Below are positions 19,065 to 27,300 of a stretch of 64,000 nt of DNA, piece by piece. The translations under genes were made by a program, and so were the position numbers. The stretch covers positions 1 through 64,000 of the forward strand of contig NZ_AUKZ01000007.1 of assembly GCF_000425025.1 (NCBI RefSeq). The letters are read 5' to 3'. Each line of letters begins with the position of its first letter. The stretch's first letter is position 1. Source of the DNA: Streptococcus castoreus DSM 17536 (GTDB lineage: Bacteria; Bacillota; Bacilli; Lactobacillales; Streptococcaceae). The notes under the pieces were generated by a model. That model ran no database searches, was not told the origin of the DNA, and saw only the letters and a list, made by a program, of their open reading frames with translations.

Positions 19065-19644
19065 GATGCACCGTCCTCCATTCGTCATCTGTTAATTCGT
19101 AAACACAGTCTTTGCACTTACGCCCTGTTACATCTTCTACGGGACCATCCATTTTAACTAAGTTAAATCCAAGCTTTCTTGCAACAGCTTGACTCTGAGT
19201 ATTGTAGTCATAACATTTAAGAACCACTTTTTCAAGCCCCAGTCGGTCAAAACCCACTGTCAATAAAGCCGTAGCCGCTTCTGGCACGTAACCATTTCCC
19301 CAATAGTCCGGATGAAGAGCATAGCCAATTTCCAAAATAGTCTCACTATAGCGCTTGTTAAAGTCCACCGAACCAATAACCCTATCTTGTCCCTTGAGAG
19401 TAATCCCCCAACCCGATAGAAGCCGCTCTTTCTTCAACCGTTTCGGATAGATTTGCTCAATATAGTAGATCTCATCTTCTAACGTATCAACAAGAGGTGC
19501 TCCTATTGGAACAGCCACCTGTGGCAAGCTGACATAGGCTAGCATATCTTGCGCATCAGCCACTGTCCGCTGACGTAGCAACAGTCGGTCCGTTTCGACA
19601 TCAGGCAGACAATTATTTTCGATTTGTCCAAGTATTTTAATCAT
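19048..19644 (-). CDS. GNAT acetyltransferase (RimJ/RimL type)
   Basis: A 198-residue acetyltransferase. Typical start TDRLLLRQRTVADAQDML, core motif with IGYALHPDYWGNGYVPEAATALL (acetyl-CoA pyrophosphate loop) and the late NTQSQAVARKLGFNLV. RimJ/RimL relatives acetylate protein N-termini or amino groups of small molecules; substrate not predictable. It overlaps both neighbours and belongs to the valS operon. Confidence 0.85.
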   Translation of the reverse strand: MIKILGQIENNCLPDVETDRLLLRQRTVADAQDMLAYVSLPQVAVPIGAPLVDTLEDEIYYIEQIYPKRLKKERLLSGWGITLKGQDRVIGSVDFNKRYSETILEIGYALHPDYWGNGYVPEAATALLTVGFDRLGLEKVVLKCYDYNTQSQAVARKLGFNLVKMDGPVEDVTGRKCKDCVYELTDDEWRTVHHEEKF

Positions 19645-20032
19645 TATTCTCCTCTGCGATGATTTCTATTTTGATTCGGTCTGGATCTTCACAGTAAAAA
19701 GCAAAATGAGTAGAACCTCCCGCATAAGGATAAGTGTCTTCATAGAGCATAGGTACTGCTTGGTTAACCAGTTGGTCTTTTAACGCTTGAACATCTTTAC
19801 GACTACCACCATAAAAAGCCAAATGATTCAACCCACTGTGACAACGATGGTAAACTTGGTCAGCGTATTCGTCTTTCACCTGAACAAAAACCAAATACTG
19901 CTCCGCTTTTTTAAAAGAAAAACCTTGAGCCCAATCTTGATAAAGGTGATAACCCAGCTTAGGTAAGAGAAAATGGTAAAAAGTGCGACTTTTTGCCAAG
20001 TTAGAAACATAAATTTCAATATGGTGCAGCAT
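19637..20032 (-). CDS. VOC (glyoxalase/dioxygenase) family protein
   Basis: The ATG at 20032 (MLHHIEIYV) is chosen because GGGGAGAAG precedes it; 131 residues. Two beta-alpha-beta-beta-beta modules: MLHHIEIYVSNLAKSRTFYHFLLPKLGY and GLNHLAFYGGSRKDVQAL, with metal-ligand candidates His3 or His4, H in NHLAF and Glu in IKIEII. Family members are glyoxalases, dioxygenases or resistance proteins. First gene after the T-box leader of the valS operon. Confidence 0.8.
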   Translation of the reverse strand: MLHHIEIYVSNLAKSRTFYHFLLPKLGYHLYQDWAQGFSFKKAEQYLVFVQVKDEYADQVYHRCHSGLNHLAFYGGSRKDVQALKDQLVNQAVPMLYEDTYPYAGGSTHFAFYCEDPDRIKIEIIAEENND

Positions 20033-20201
20033 AAATTTCTTCTCCCCACATATCCTAAAAAACAATCACATTGGCAAGTGTAGACACCGAATCATGACCT
20101 CTTGTAACAGAGATATTCTTTTTTGTAAAAACATCACTTTCTGTCACCTCCAAGTTCAGAAATTTCCTCTAAACTTTTGAGAACTTACTTTCTAAAGTTT
20201 C

Positions 20202-20402
20202 AAAAATCCCCATCTAGCTTGCGCTAGACAGGGACGAATTTCGTGTTACGATTTCCGCGGTACCACCACTGTTTCAGACCACTAAAAGAATCTGCTACTT
20301 GTCATATCTGATTAGTTACCCTCAGCTACATGCCTTGACATCTGTGCGGATTTCTCAACGCTACCGCTCTCTGTAACAAACAAACTCAACACACCTCTGA
20401 TT
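20202..20402 (-). promoter_or_regulatory. T-box leader of the valS operon
   Basis: The minus strand carries the T-box core GTGGTACCGCGG (20255-20269), preceded by a stem I region and followed by a terminator hairpin (20202-20234) with CCCTGTCTAGC and GCTAGATGGGG arms and a U-run. A GTA triplet at 20317-20319 in the stem I region could be the valine specifier, but I did not fold it. Uncharged tRNA-Val would favour antitermination. The leader is 170 bp before the VOC gene and three genes ahead of valS. Confidence 0.9.
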
Positions 20403-20408
20403 GCTAAT

Positions 20409-20437
20409 ATTCTAACAAATTTATGGACATTAAGCAA
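20409..20437 (-). promoter_or_regulatory. Promoter of the T-box/valS operon
   Basis: TTGCTT (20432-20437), a 17-bp spacer, and TAGAAT (20409-20414) on the minus strand, placed just upstream of the T-box leader. Confidence 0.7.
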
Positions 20438-20448
20438 CGAGAAGACGA

Positions 20449-20844
20449 TTATTTTTTAAAGCCAGCACCATTTTCTACTAATTTTTTAACCGTTGCTGGA
20501 CCAATGCCTTTAAGGGCAAGAATTTCTTCTTCCGTCCATTGGTTAAAGACTTCTGCCGAATGAATACCTTCAGCATACAAGGTTTCAACAAGATCTGAAC
20601 GAATACCTTCCAAGATCGGCTGTGCTGCAAAGGTTTCTAGCGATCGACTAGCTTTATTTGTCGCTAAGTGTTCAACCGTTTGACTTCCTTTTTTTACAAG
20701 GTCTTTACCAGCAGAAATAGTTGTATCCATAACTGCTTCAATCCCCTCCACCGCTTTATCAAAAACTTGGCTTGCTTTTGTTAGCAGCCCTTGTCGTTTC
20801 ATCTCCAATTTTAAAGCTTTTTTACGATTCTTTTGTTTTGCCAC
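20449..20844 (-). CDS. Helix-hairpin-helix protein
   Basis: Starts at a GTG (20844) preceded by AAGGAGATAAG; 131 residues. The N-terminus is very basic (KQKNRKKALKLEMKRQ), the middle is amphipathic helix, and the C-terminus has a helix-hairpin-helix motif (LKGIGPATVKKLVENGAGF), a non-specific DNA-binding element. Exact function unknown. It ends only about 12 bp before the promoter of the T-box operon and follows the DUF1912 gene by 22 bp. Confidence 0.7.
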   Translation of the reverse strand: MAKQKNRKKALKLEMKRQGLLTKASQVFDKAVEGIEAVMDTTISAGKDLVKKGSQTVEHLATNKASRSLETFAAQPILEGIRSDLVETLYAEGIHSAEVFNQWTEEEILALKGIGPATVKKLVENGAGFKK

Positions 20845-20866
20845 TTTTCTTATCTCCTTATTGTCG

Positions 20867-21121
20867 TTAATAATGTCTAGCACCAAATAACTCATCTGGA
20901 ACATCATGAAAGGCTTTGCCATTCTTATAATTGTCAAATTTTCCCAGTAAAAATTCGTAAGCATCTAACTTGCTTTCATAGCGAATAAAGGCATCTTTAG
21001 CTCTTTCGTCACCATCTTCTTGAGCAACCTGTTGACTAGTTGACATGGCTAGACGATTAACTTGAACTTGAGTCTTAACCCAATTCTCAAAGTCTCTTAG
21101 AAACACTTCCTCATAAGACAT
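20867..21121 (-). CDS. DUF1912 family protein
   Basis: The ATG at 21121 (MSYEEVFLRDFENWV) is preceded by AGAGGAATT; 84 residues. The conserved DUF1912 core, including VAQEDGDERAKDAFIRYESK and FHDVPDELFGARHY, is intact. The family is largely confined to streptococci and has no known function. An extended -10 (TGGTATAAT near 21155) lies upstream. Probably co-transcribed with the helix-hairpin-helix gene. Confidence 0.85.
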   Translation of the reverse strand: MSYEEVFLRDFENWVKTQVQVNRLAMSTSQQVAQEDGDERAKDAFIRYESKLDAYEFLLGKFDNYKNGKAFHDVPDELFGARHY

Positions 21122-21307
21122 GCTTAAATTCCTCTTTCTGAAATTATCCTCACTATTATACCATAAGGCTAGCTTCTTGTACCACTTTACTAATAACTGC
21201 ATTAATATTGGTAATTTTTCGTTTTGGAAGATGATCAGTTTATTGTTTTCTCTATTTTTTAAGAAAGTCTTGCATCAACGAATAACTTATAGTATCATAT
21301 AAAAGTA

Positions 21308-21378
21308 GCCGCTGTAGTTAAATGGTATAATAAAGCAATGGTAATGCTTCGTTCCGAGTTCGATTCTCGGTGGTGGCA
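21308..21378 (+). tRNA. tRNA-Thr (GGT anticodon), predicted
   Basis: A 71-base cloverleaf: acceptor GCCGCTG with TGGTGGC (several G-T pairs) and discriminator A, D-arm GTTA/TAAT with GG in the loop, anticodon stem AAGCA/TGCTT around loop ATGGTAA with anticodon GGT at 21340-21342, four-base variable region, T-arm CCGAG/CTCGG with TTCGATT. CCA is not encoded. It stands alone between unrelated genes. Confidence 0.8.
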
Positions 21379-21720
21379 TGTCATTTAGTAGGTATCACAC
21401 TATTAATGACCATACTGATAGGTTTATGTAGGAGACAGTTATTTACTATTGTTGTAACTGTCGATAGGTTTAAGGATCCCAAAAGGAGTTTAATGCACTG
21501 TTGTAAAAATAACATTGTGTTAAGCTCTCTTTTTATGCCTTTATCATCGTTAAGTCAAAAGATGTGTTGTTCTGTATGTTTTATAGTAGCATCTGGTGAT
21601 CACACAATTCAAAACAAGAGATCACTCTTCTTTAAATTCTGTATGGCGATTAACCGGTTAAAAACGACAAGCTCTTAATACTTGCCATTCTTTTACTCTC
21701 ACGAAAATATCCAAAACTTT
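21379..21720. other. Non-coding stretch downstream of the tRNA
   Basis: About 340 bp with no supported gene. A frame of about 100 codons on the plus strand begins within the tRNA and has no ribosome binding site, so it is not called. Small inverted repeats (GACAGTT/AACTGTC near 21434-21462) occur. The place directly 3' of a tRNA is a common attachment site for integrating elements, but no integrase or duplicated tRNA end was found here. Confidence 0.4.
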
Positions 21721-22077
21721 TTATGATAACTCTAAATCCTCATAAGGCTTGCGATAACCAATTTGTAAGACCTTTCCATCTTTCACTAAGATAGGACGCT
21801 TAATCAACATCCCATCTGCGGCTAAAAGTGCTGCCGCCTCTTCCAAACTAAGTGTAGCAACCTTGTCTTTTAGTTCTAATTCACGGTAACGATTCCCACT
21901 AGTATTAAAGAAATTCCTAATGGAGTAATCTGAAGTCTCCATCCATTCTTTTAAGACTTGAGCCTTAGGCGGATTTGTCTTAATATCAATGGTTTCAAAT
22001 GCATCAATCAACTGCTTTAATTCAGCTATTGCCCTTTGGCAAGTGGTGCATTTTGGGTATTGGTAAATAGTAATCAT
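21721..22077 (-). CDS. ArsC/Spx-family thioredoxin-fold protein
   Basis: A 118-residue protein starting MITIYQYPKCTTCQRAI, with the CxxC redox pair of the Spx/ArsC family at about residues 10-13, and the C-terminal MLIKRPILVKDGKVLQIGY typical of the group. Relatives are arsenate reductases or Spx-like RNA polymerase regulators. Without the Spx RPV/Gly52 context I cannot separate these; YffB/MgsR-like is also possible. It ends 3 bp after the ogt stop region and is likely co-transcribed with ogt. Confidence 0.8.
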   Translation of the reverse strand: MITIYQYPKCTTCQRAIAELKQLIDAFETIDIKTNPPKAQVLKEWMETSDYSIRNFFNTSGNRYRELELKDKVATLSLEEAAALLAADGMLIKRPILVKDGKVLQIGYRKPYEDLELS

Positions 22078-22080
22078 CTC

Positions 22081-22572
22081 TTACTCCTTTAATATTAAAA
22101 TGGTTTCATGGTTTAATAACCAAGCTTTTTTATCCAAACCGCCTGCATAACCTCTTAATTGACCATCTGCTGCTAAAACACGGTGGCAGGGAATAAAGAG
22201 ACTAATGGGATTGCGTCCAATAGCACCACCAACTGCCTGAGCAGACTTACAATTTAGTTGCCCTGCAATTTGACCATAGGTCACAGTTTCTCCATAAGGA
22301 ATGGCTAGCAATGCTTTCCATACACTCTTCTGAAAAAGAGTTCCTTGTGGCTGTATCTCAATTGGAATTGTTTGCATTTCTCCATTAAAATAAGTATCCA
22401 ACCAAGCTTTAGCTTGATGTAAAATCGGGTTGAAACCTTGCAAGGGGACTTCTTTTAAACCCATTTGAAAATGCACCTGACCTAAAAACCATGCACCAAC
22501 TAAGGCTTGATCCGTTGCAACTAGTGACAACTCCCCTATCGGAGTTTGGTAATGACATTCATATAAGACCAT
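22081..22572 (-). CDS. ogt: Methylated-DNA--protein-cysteine methyltransferase
   Basis: The ATG at 22572 (MVLYECHYQTPIG) has GGGAG seven bases upstream; 163 residues. The suicide repair protein transfers O6-alkyl groups from guanine to its own cysteine: the active site IPCHRV (Cys129) with the helix-turn-helix VTYGQIAGQL and the GRNPISLFIPCHRV segment is intact, and a LRGYAGGLDKKAWLL tail follows. It is one gene of a two-gene unit with the ArsC/Spx-like gene. Confidence 0.93.
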   Translation of the reverse strand: MVLYECHYQTPIGELSLVATDQALVGAWFLGQVHFQMGLKEVPLQGFNPILHQAKAWLDTYFNGEMQTIPIEIQPQGTLFQKSVWKALLAIPYGETVTYGQIAGQLNCKSAQAVGGAIGRNPISLFIPCHRVLAADGQLRGYAGGLDKKAWLLNHETILILKE

Positions 22573-22734
22573 CAACATTCTCCCTTGCTTGATTAAAAGA
22601 ACCATACAAAGGGTGTTACAGTACTTCCCTATTGCACTAGTGAGTATAGCATAATGTCCTTTATTTGACAAAGATGTTTCTCATCTGTCAGTCCAATTCA
22701 TGGTATAATAGCGACAGATAAAGGAGACTAAAAA

Positions 22735-23364
22735 ATGATTAAAGAATTTTGTGCAGAAAATCTTACCTTGCTATCCAAATTAGATGCCCACCAAGTCAAT
22801 CGTGTAGAGCTTTGTGATAATCTTGCTGTCGGTGGTACCACGCCATCTTACGGTGTTATTAAAGAAGCTTGCACCCTCTTACACGATAAAAACATTAGTG
22901 TGGCTACCATGATTCGCCCTCGTGGTGGAAACTTTGTTTATAATGACCTTGAATTAAAAGCCATGGAAGAAGATATTTTAAAAGCCATCGAAGCCGGTTC
23001 TGATGCCCTCGTTATGGGACTGTTAACAACTGAAAATCTCCTGGATACCGATGCCATCGAACAATTATTACCTGCCACTCAGGGCTTACCTCTCGTTTTC
23101 CATATGGCTTTTGATTTGATCCCAGTTGAGCAGCAACAAGAAACCATCGACCAACTCATTGATTACGGTTTTGTGCGTATCCTAACACATGGTTCACCAA
23201 AATCTAATCCCATTTCTGATAATGTCACTCATCTTAAAAACATCGTTTCTTATGCCGATCAGCGTATTGAAATCATGATTGGTGGCGGAGTAACAGCAGC
23301 CAATTGTGAGAAGTTATGCCAATTAACAGGAACCACTATTGTACACGGAACTAACATTGTATAA
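22735..23364 (+). CDS. cutC: CutC family protein
   Basis: A 209-residue TIM-barrel protein with the CutC patterns: VNRVELCDNLAVGGTTPSYGVI, MIRPRGGNFVY, ALVMGLL, FHMAFDL and RILTHGSPKSN, and IEIMIGGGVTAANC. CutC was named for copper homeostasis but the role is debated. The start is preceded by AAAGGAGAC and an extended -10 (TGGTATAAT near 22708). Monocistronic, with a terminator directly behind. Confidence 0.9.
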   Translation: MIKEFCAENLTLLSKLDAHQVNRVELCDNLAVGGTTPSYGVIKEACTLLHDKNISVATMIRPRGGNFVYNDLELKAMEEDILKAIEAGSDALVMGLLTTENLLDTDAIEQLLPATQGLPLVFHMAFDLIPVEQQQETIDQLIDYGFVRILTHGSPKSNPISDNVTHLKNIVSYADQRIEIMIGGGVTAANCEKLCQLTGTTIVHGTNIV

Positions 23365-23369
23365 TACCT

Positions 23370-23407
23370 AAAAAGAACATCACATAGAAAATGATGTTCT
23401 TTTTTTA
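23370..23407 (+). terminator. Terminator after cutC
   Basis: AAAAAGAACATC and GATGTTCTTTTT arms with an 11-base loop and a run of seven T. Confidence 0.88.
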
Positions 23408-23460
23408 TTCAACAAATGTAACATCATCTGATACGACTCTTCCTGATGAGAAAACTAGGG

Positions 23461-23674
23461 TTATGATGCCTGGGAAGAATAGTCTAAGCATCGCCAATCC
23501 TTTTGAACTACCAAAATGCGGGCAACATAACAAATGGTAATCGCCCAACCAATAAATATAGAACCATTTATTATCTTATCAAAAAGTGATGGTATGTTTT
23601 ATAAAACCACCATGCTATAAAAAATACTATTCCTAAGTAAACAGACAATAAACCATATAGGACTAACAAGCCCC
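23461..23674 (-). pseudogene. Frameshifted small membrane-protein remnant
   Basis: Two minus-strand frames join near a T-run at about 23585. The first reads GLLVLYGLLSVYLGIVFFIA (a hydrophobic segment) then WWFYKTYHHF; the second continues INGSIFIGWAITICYVARIL then VVQKDWRCLDY before a stop at 23461. Each part resembles a membrane helix. No start codon fits the first frame. It lies just downstream of rsmI. Probably a decayed two-helix membrane protein; identity unknown. Confidence 0.35.
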
Positions 23675-23703
23675 ATTGATGTTTCTATCCTGGGAATAAT
23701 ATC

Positions 23704-24573
23704 CTACTGTTGTAACTGGTGAAATTGGTGATAAAGGTCTTGCCGATTGACCTTGTAAGCTTTCGCAATGGTTTTGATGGCTTGATTCGGTTTGACACCT
23801 GTTTCAATTTCCTTTTGCACAAGTGCAATCAAATCTGCTTTTTCTACCGTCTCAATTTGTTCTTCTTGATCAGCACCTGCTACAATAAGCAAACATTCTC
23901 CTTTTAATGGGATTTCTTCAATATAGGTCAAAATATCTGAAATTGTCCCACGTTGATACTCTTCAAAAAGCTTTGTTAATTCTCTGACCACTACTACCTG
24001 ACGGTCTCCATAACAAGCTAACATATTTGTTAAGGTATCTTTGACACGGTAAGGTGACTCATAAAAAATCTGTGTCTCTGGATAGGCTAATTTACTTGTA
24101 AAAAATGCTTTTTGCTGCCCTGCTTTTCTCGGCAAAAAACCATAAAAGGCATGCGGTTGTGGAACCAGCCCACTTGCAATCATAGCTGTAATGCCTGCCG
24201 ATGCTCCTGGTAGAGCAACCACCGTTAGCTCGCTTGCAATAGCTGCTTTGACCAAATCATGTCCAGGATCAGAAATCGAAGGCATACCCGCATCAGAAAC
24301 TTGTGCCAAAGAATGTCCTGCCTTCAATAGATCAATCAAGTCAGGAAGCTTCTCATAAGCATTGTGTTCATGAAAGCTGATTTGCTTGGTTTGAATTCCA
24401 AAATGCTTTAGCAATAAGCCTGTATTTCTTGTATCCTCTGCACAGATAAAATCAACCTCTTTTAAGGTAGCAACTGCTCTAAACGTCATGTCTTGCAAAT
24501 TACCGATTGGGGTTGGAACCAAGTAAAGTGTTCCTGATGATTTCTGTGCTTTAAAACTTTTTTGAACCTGCAT
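23704..24573 (-). CDS. rsmI: 16S rRNA 2'-O-ribose C1402 methyltransferase
   Basis: A 289-residue SAM methyltransferase of the tetrapyrrole methylase fold. Motifs: LYLVPTPIGNLQDMTFRA, FICAEDTRNTGLLLKHF, SFHEHNA, VSDAGMPSISDPG and VALPGASA, FYGFLPRK, YESPYRV, VVRELTKLFEE. RsmI methylates C1402 of 16S rRNA. It is the last gene of the tmk-holB-ricT-yabA-rsmI operon, 4 bp after yabA, a gene order common in Firmicutes. Confidence 0.95.
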   Translation of the reverse strand: MQVQKSFKAQKSSGTLYLVPTPIGNLQDMTFRAVATLKEVDFICAEDTRNTGLLLKHFGIQTKQISFHEHNAYEKLPDLIDLLKAGHSLAQVSDAGMPSISDPGHDLVKAAIASELTVVALPGASAGITAMIASGLVPQPHAFYGFLPRKAGQQKAFFTSKLAYPETQIFYESPYRVKDTLTNMLACYGDRQVVVVRELTKLFEEYQRGTISDILTYIEEIPLKGECLLIVAGADQEEQIETVEKADLIALVQKEIETGVKPNQAIKTIAKAYKVNRQDLYHQFHQLQQ

Positions 24574-24577
24574 GACC

Positions 24578-24901
24578 TTACTTTCTATCTAATAATTCTC
24601 TACAAAACATACACTCTTCATCATTTTCACGACGTTGTCCGTAGAAAAAATTACAGATGTGAAAACCTTCATCATAAATGCTTTCTAAATGATCTTTCCC
24701 TTGTTTCGAAGAATGTTTAGCAAGGGTCTCATGCTCAAGTTGCGATAAACGCTCACGTAATTTTGTATTTTCTAGGCGAAGAATGGTATTTTCTTCCACC
24801 AGTGACTGGACTTGTTTTTTCATGGCTTCAATTTCAGCTAAAGTAACCATTAAATTTTGTGAAAATCCATCAAAAGCATCGAATAATTCTTTTTTATTCA
24901 C
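24578..24901 (-). CDS. yabA: Replication initiation control protein YabA
   Basis: A 107-residue protein: an N-terminal coiled coil (about 10-60) and a C-terminal zinc-binding domain with HICNFFYG and CMFCREL. YabA bridges DnaA and the DnaN clamp and limits initiation of chromosome replication. It overlaps ricT by 8 bp. Length is normal. Confidence 0.93.
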   Translation of the reverse strand: MNKKELFDAFDGFSQNLMVTLAEIEAMKKQVQSLVEENTILRLENTKLRERLSQLEHETLAKHSSKQGKDHLESIYDEGFHICNFFYGQRRENDEECMFCRELLDRK

Positions 24902-25694
24902 CTACTTTAACCTCCTCTAAAGCATATGTCGTTAAGGCCACCTGATTGCTAAAACGAACCTTAATGGTACCTGTAAAAATATCAATAGCCACAACGGTTG
25001 CTGACCCATTTGCCGTCTCCACTATGGTACCATAATCAGGAAATTTTTTCTTGCTTTCTTGATAAAAAGAATCTTCATAGTGAAGGCAGCACAACAAGCG
25101 ACCACAATAACCTATTGATTTCCCAAAATTGAGTGAAAGACCTTGATTTTTTAGCATCTTGATTGAAACTGGCGGGAATTCTCCCAAAAAGCTTGAGCAA
25201 CAAAGTGGACGCCCACAAGGACCAAGTCCCCCATAAACCTTAGCCTCCTCGCGACTATTAATCTGATGTAACTCAATTCTCATTTTGAAATAAGCAGCTA
25301 AGTCCTTTAACAACTGACGAAAATCAACCCGATCTTCTGCTGAAAAGGTAATCAAGACATAATGGCGCTCCAAAGGAAAAACAATATCAATCAGCTTCAT
25401 TTCCAAACCATTTTGAGCAATCAAGGTTAAAACCTGATCTTTTGCAGCACTAGCAAATTTGATATTTTGCTCATAAGCTCTTTTGTCCATTTCAGTAGCA
25501 TGTCTTAAAACTATTGGTAAATCTTTCGGAAGCTTATCTTCTGAAAAGTTTTTTCTAGTTTGACAAACCTTAACCAAATGACTTCCCTTACTTCCTTTCG
25601 CCACCACCAACGCTCCTTTCGGAAAGTCATGTTCTGTCCGAGCATATTTGACAAACTCCGTTTCACCATAATGAATTCCAATGACACTTATCAT
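24894..25694 (-). CDS. ricT: RicT (YaaT), PSP1 domain protein of the Y-complex
   Basis: The ATG at 25694 ([11 protein letters not shown]) overlaps the holB stop as ATGA; 266 residues. The PSP1 domain is marked by a cysteine-rich core ([16 protein letters not shown], about 165-180, and [13 protein letters not shown], about 205), which in B. subtilis helps bind iron-sulfur clusters. RicT with RicA and RicF supports RNase Y-dependent mRNA processing. A YlbF/YmcA-type partner is encoded at 33.1 kb. Confidence 0.92.
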   Translation of the reverse strand: MISVIGIHYGETEFVKYARTEHDFPKGALVVAKGSKGSHLVKVCQTRKNFSEDKLPKDLPIVLRHATEMDKRAYEQNIKFASAAKDQVLTLIAQNGLEMKLIDIVFPLERHYVLITFSAEDRVDFRQLLKDLAAYFKMRIELHQINSREEAKVYGGLGPCGRPLCCSSFLGEFPPVSIKMLKNQGLSLNFGKSIGYCGRLLCCLHYEDSFYQESKKKFPDYGTIVETANGSATVVAIDIFTGTIKVRFSNQVALTTYALEEVKVGE

Positions 25695-26563
25695 GAGATC
25701 ACCATATATTCTAACGTATTTTGGAAAGTGACATTGCTTTGCCACATGAGTCTGGCCTGGTAGACAGCCTCCAAATTTTTGAAAACCCGTTTTGATTGGT
25801 TTCTTGCCAAAAGTAGGGTCAAGAGAGTTAATATTAATTCTTGCTCTTCTTTATCTGGAGCAATTTGTACTAGACGGTTAACTGCTAAATATGCCTGCAT
25901 CTGATCTTTCAACCAGATAGAGACAAAATGCTCTGATCGATTCATCAACTCTAAGAGTTTGCTATCTTGCACTAAGGTCTCTAGCTGACTACCATTTTTT
26001 GCCAGCTTGGCCACTAAATCTGCTTGACTTTTCAATAGTCCCTTTTCTTGTGCCAATTGAGACAGATAGGCTTCATTTTTTGGAAACTGGAAAACCTGTG
26101 TTCGACTTTTGATAGTCGGCAACACCTGATTATCATTATTGGTCAGTAAAAAAATATAGGCTTGCCCTTGAGGCTCCTCAATATATTTCAAAAGACTGTT
26201 AGCTGCATTGTTGTGCATTTTTTCGCAATCTTTGATAATGAAAACCTGCTGTTTCCCCTCATAGCCTGTCTGTGAGAAATTAGCCATCATTTCTTTAACC
26301 ATATCGGTTTTGATTACCTGACCGGTGGGCTCTAGGACCGTCACATCCGCAAAATCACCTTGATCAATCAACTGACAAGAGCGACAATCCCCACAAGGAG
26401 TTTGACCAGTTTTGTGCTCACAAAAGATAGCCTTGGCTAAAAAAAGAGCCATGTCAATATTGGCAAAATCGCCTGAAAAAAGATAGGCATGATTTAGGCG
26501 ATCCTTCTTTAAAATCTCTTGAAACGCTTGATAAATTCTTGGAGCCTTTTGCGCTAAATCCAT
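25691..26563 (-). CDS. holB: DNA polymerase III delta' subunit
   Basis: The ATG at 26563 (MDLAQKAPRIYQ) fits the GGAGG spacing best; 290 residues. AAA+ clamp-loader subunit: LNHAYLFSGD in place of a full Walker A, a zinc-binding CGDCRSCQLI, KDCEKMHNNAANSLLKYIEEPQ and a TNNDNQVLPTIKSRTQVFQF sensor region. It does not hydrolyse ATP. It follows tmk by 16 bp. Confidence 0.93.
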   Translation of the reverse strand: MDLAQKAPRIYQAFQEILKKDRLNHAYLFSGDFANIDMALFLAKAIFCEHKTGQTPCGDCRSCQLIDQGDFADVTVLEPTGQVIKTDMVKEMMANFSQTGYEGKQQVFIIKDCEKMHNNAANSLLKYIEEPQGQAYIFLLTNNDNQVLPTIKSRTQVFQFPKNEAYLSQLAQEKGLLKSQADLVAKLAKNGSQLETLVQDSKLLELMNRSEHFVSIWLKDQMQAYLAVNRLVQIAPDKEEQELILTLLTLLLARNQSKRVFKNLEAVYQARLMWQSNVTFQNTLEYMVIS

Positions 26564-26579
26564 TCCCATCCTCCTTTTT

Positions 26580-27215
26580 CTAGGTTTTAATTAAGGTTAA
26601 AACAGACCCTAAGGCAACTTCAACCACTTTTTCTAAAGGTTTTGAAGCATCAATCGTTACAATTCGATCTGGCTGCTCTTTGGCTAAGTCTAGATAACCT
26701 TGACGCACCCGTTGGTGCATATCTATTTTTTCCAAATCCAAACGATTCACTTCCCGATTTTTATTGGCCTCAATCCGGGCTAATCCAATTTCAGAAGGCA
26801 CGTCAAAATAGAGTGTCAAATCAGGTTCCAAACCATCTGTTGCAAACTGATTGAGCCACTGAATCTCTCTTTTACAAAGGCCACGACCAGCCCCTTGATA
26901 AGCGACGGAACTGTCTGTAAAACGGTCAATAAAAACCAAGTGACCCGCTTCAAGGGCTGGTAACACTTTCTCAACCAGATGCTGCCTACGGGCTGCAATA
27001 TAAAGTAAAAGCTCAGTTTTATTATCCATAGCTGTATGGTGGACATCTAAAATAATCTCGCGAATATGCTCAGAAATAGCAACTCCACCAGGTTCTCTTG
27101 TCACCACAATCTCTTGTGTCACACTGTCGTTTAAAAGCGGAATCAGTTTTTCCAAAACACTGGTTTTCCCTGCACCATCTGGACCTTCAATCGTTATCAG
27201 TTTTCCTTTGATCAT
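26580..27215 (-). CDS. tmk: Thymidylate kinase
   Basis: A 211-residue kinase phosphorylating dTMP to dTDP. P-loop GPDGAGKTS at about residue 11, the REPGG DR(x) motif ([12 protein letters not shown]) and LID region [15 protein letters not shown] with [14 protein letters not shown] are present. First gene of the operon through rsmI; an extended -10 (TGGTAGAAT near 27245) lies upstream, just after the terminator of the liv operon. Confidence 0.95.
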   Translation of the reverse strand: MIKGKLITIEGPDGAGKTSVLEKLIPLLNDSVTQEIVVTREPGGVAISEHIREIILDVHHTAMDNKTELLLYIAARRQHLVEKVLPALEAGHLVFIDRFTDSSVAYQGAGRGLCKREIQWLNQFATDGLEPDLTLYFDVPSEIGLARIEANKNREVNRLDLEKIDMHQRVRQGYLDLAKEQPDRIVTIDASKPLEKVVEVALGSVLTLIKT

Positions 27216-27263
27216 CTTATTTCCTTAACTCATTTACTAGCTCTATTCTACCAAAAATTAATC

Positions 27264-27294
27264 AAAAAAACACTGCTAATTCTCTTAGCAGTGC
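27264..27294 (-). terminator. Terminator of the liv operon
   Basis: CACTGCT and AGCAGTG arms with a short loop and seven T on the minus strand, about 10 bp after the CBS protein gene. Confidence 0.88.
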
Positions 27295-27300
27295 TCGATT

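Noticed and set aside
20066-20160. 22-codon leader peptide between T-box and VOC gene (GGAGGTG upstream of ATG).
   Set aside because: No valine codon enrichment or attenuator link; the T-box already explains the regulation.
21370-21678. 102-codon frame starting inside the tRNA region.
   Set aside because: Starts within the tRNA 3' end, no ribosome binding site, cysteine-rich composition unlike protein.
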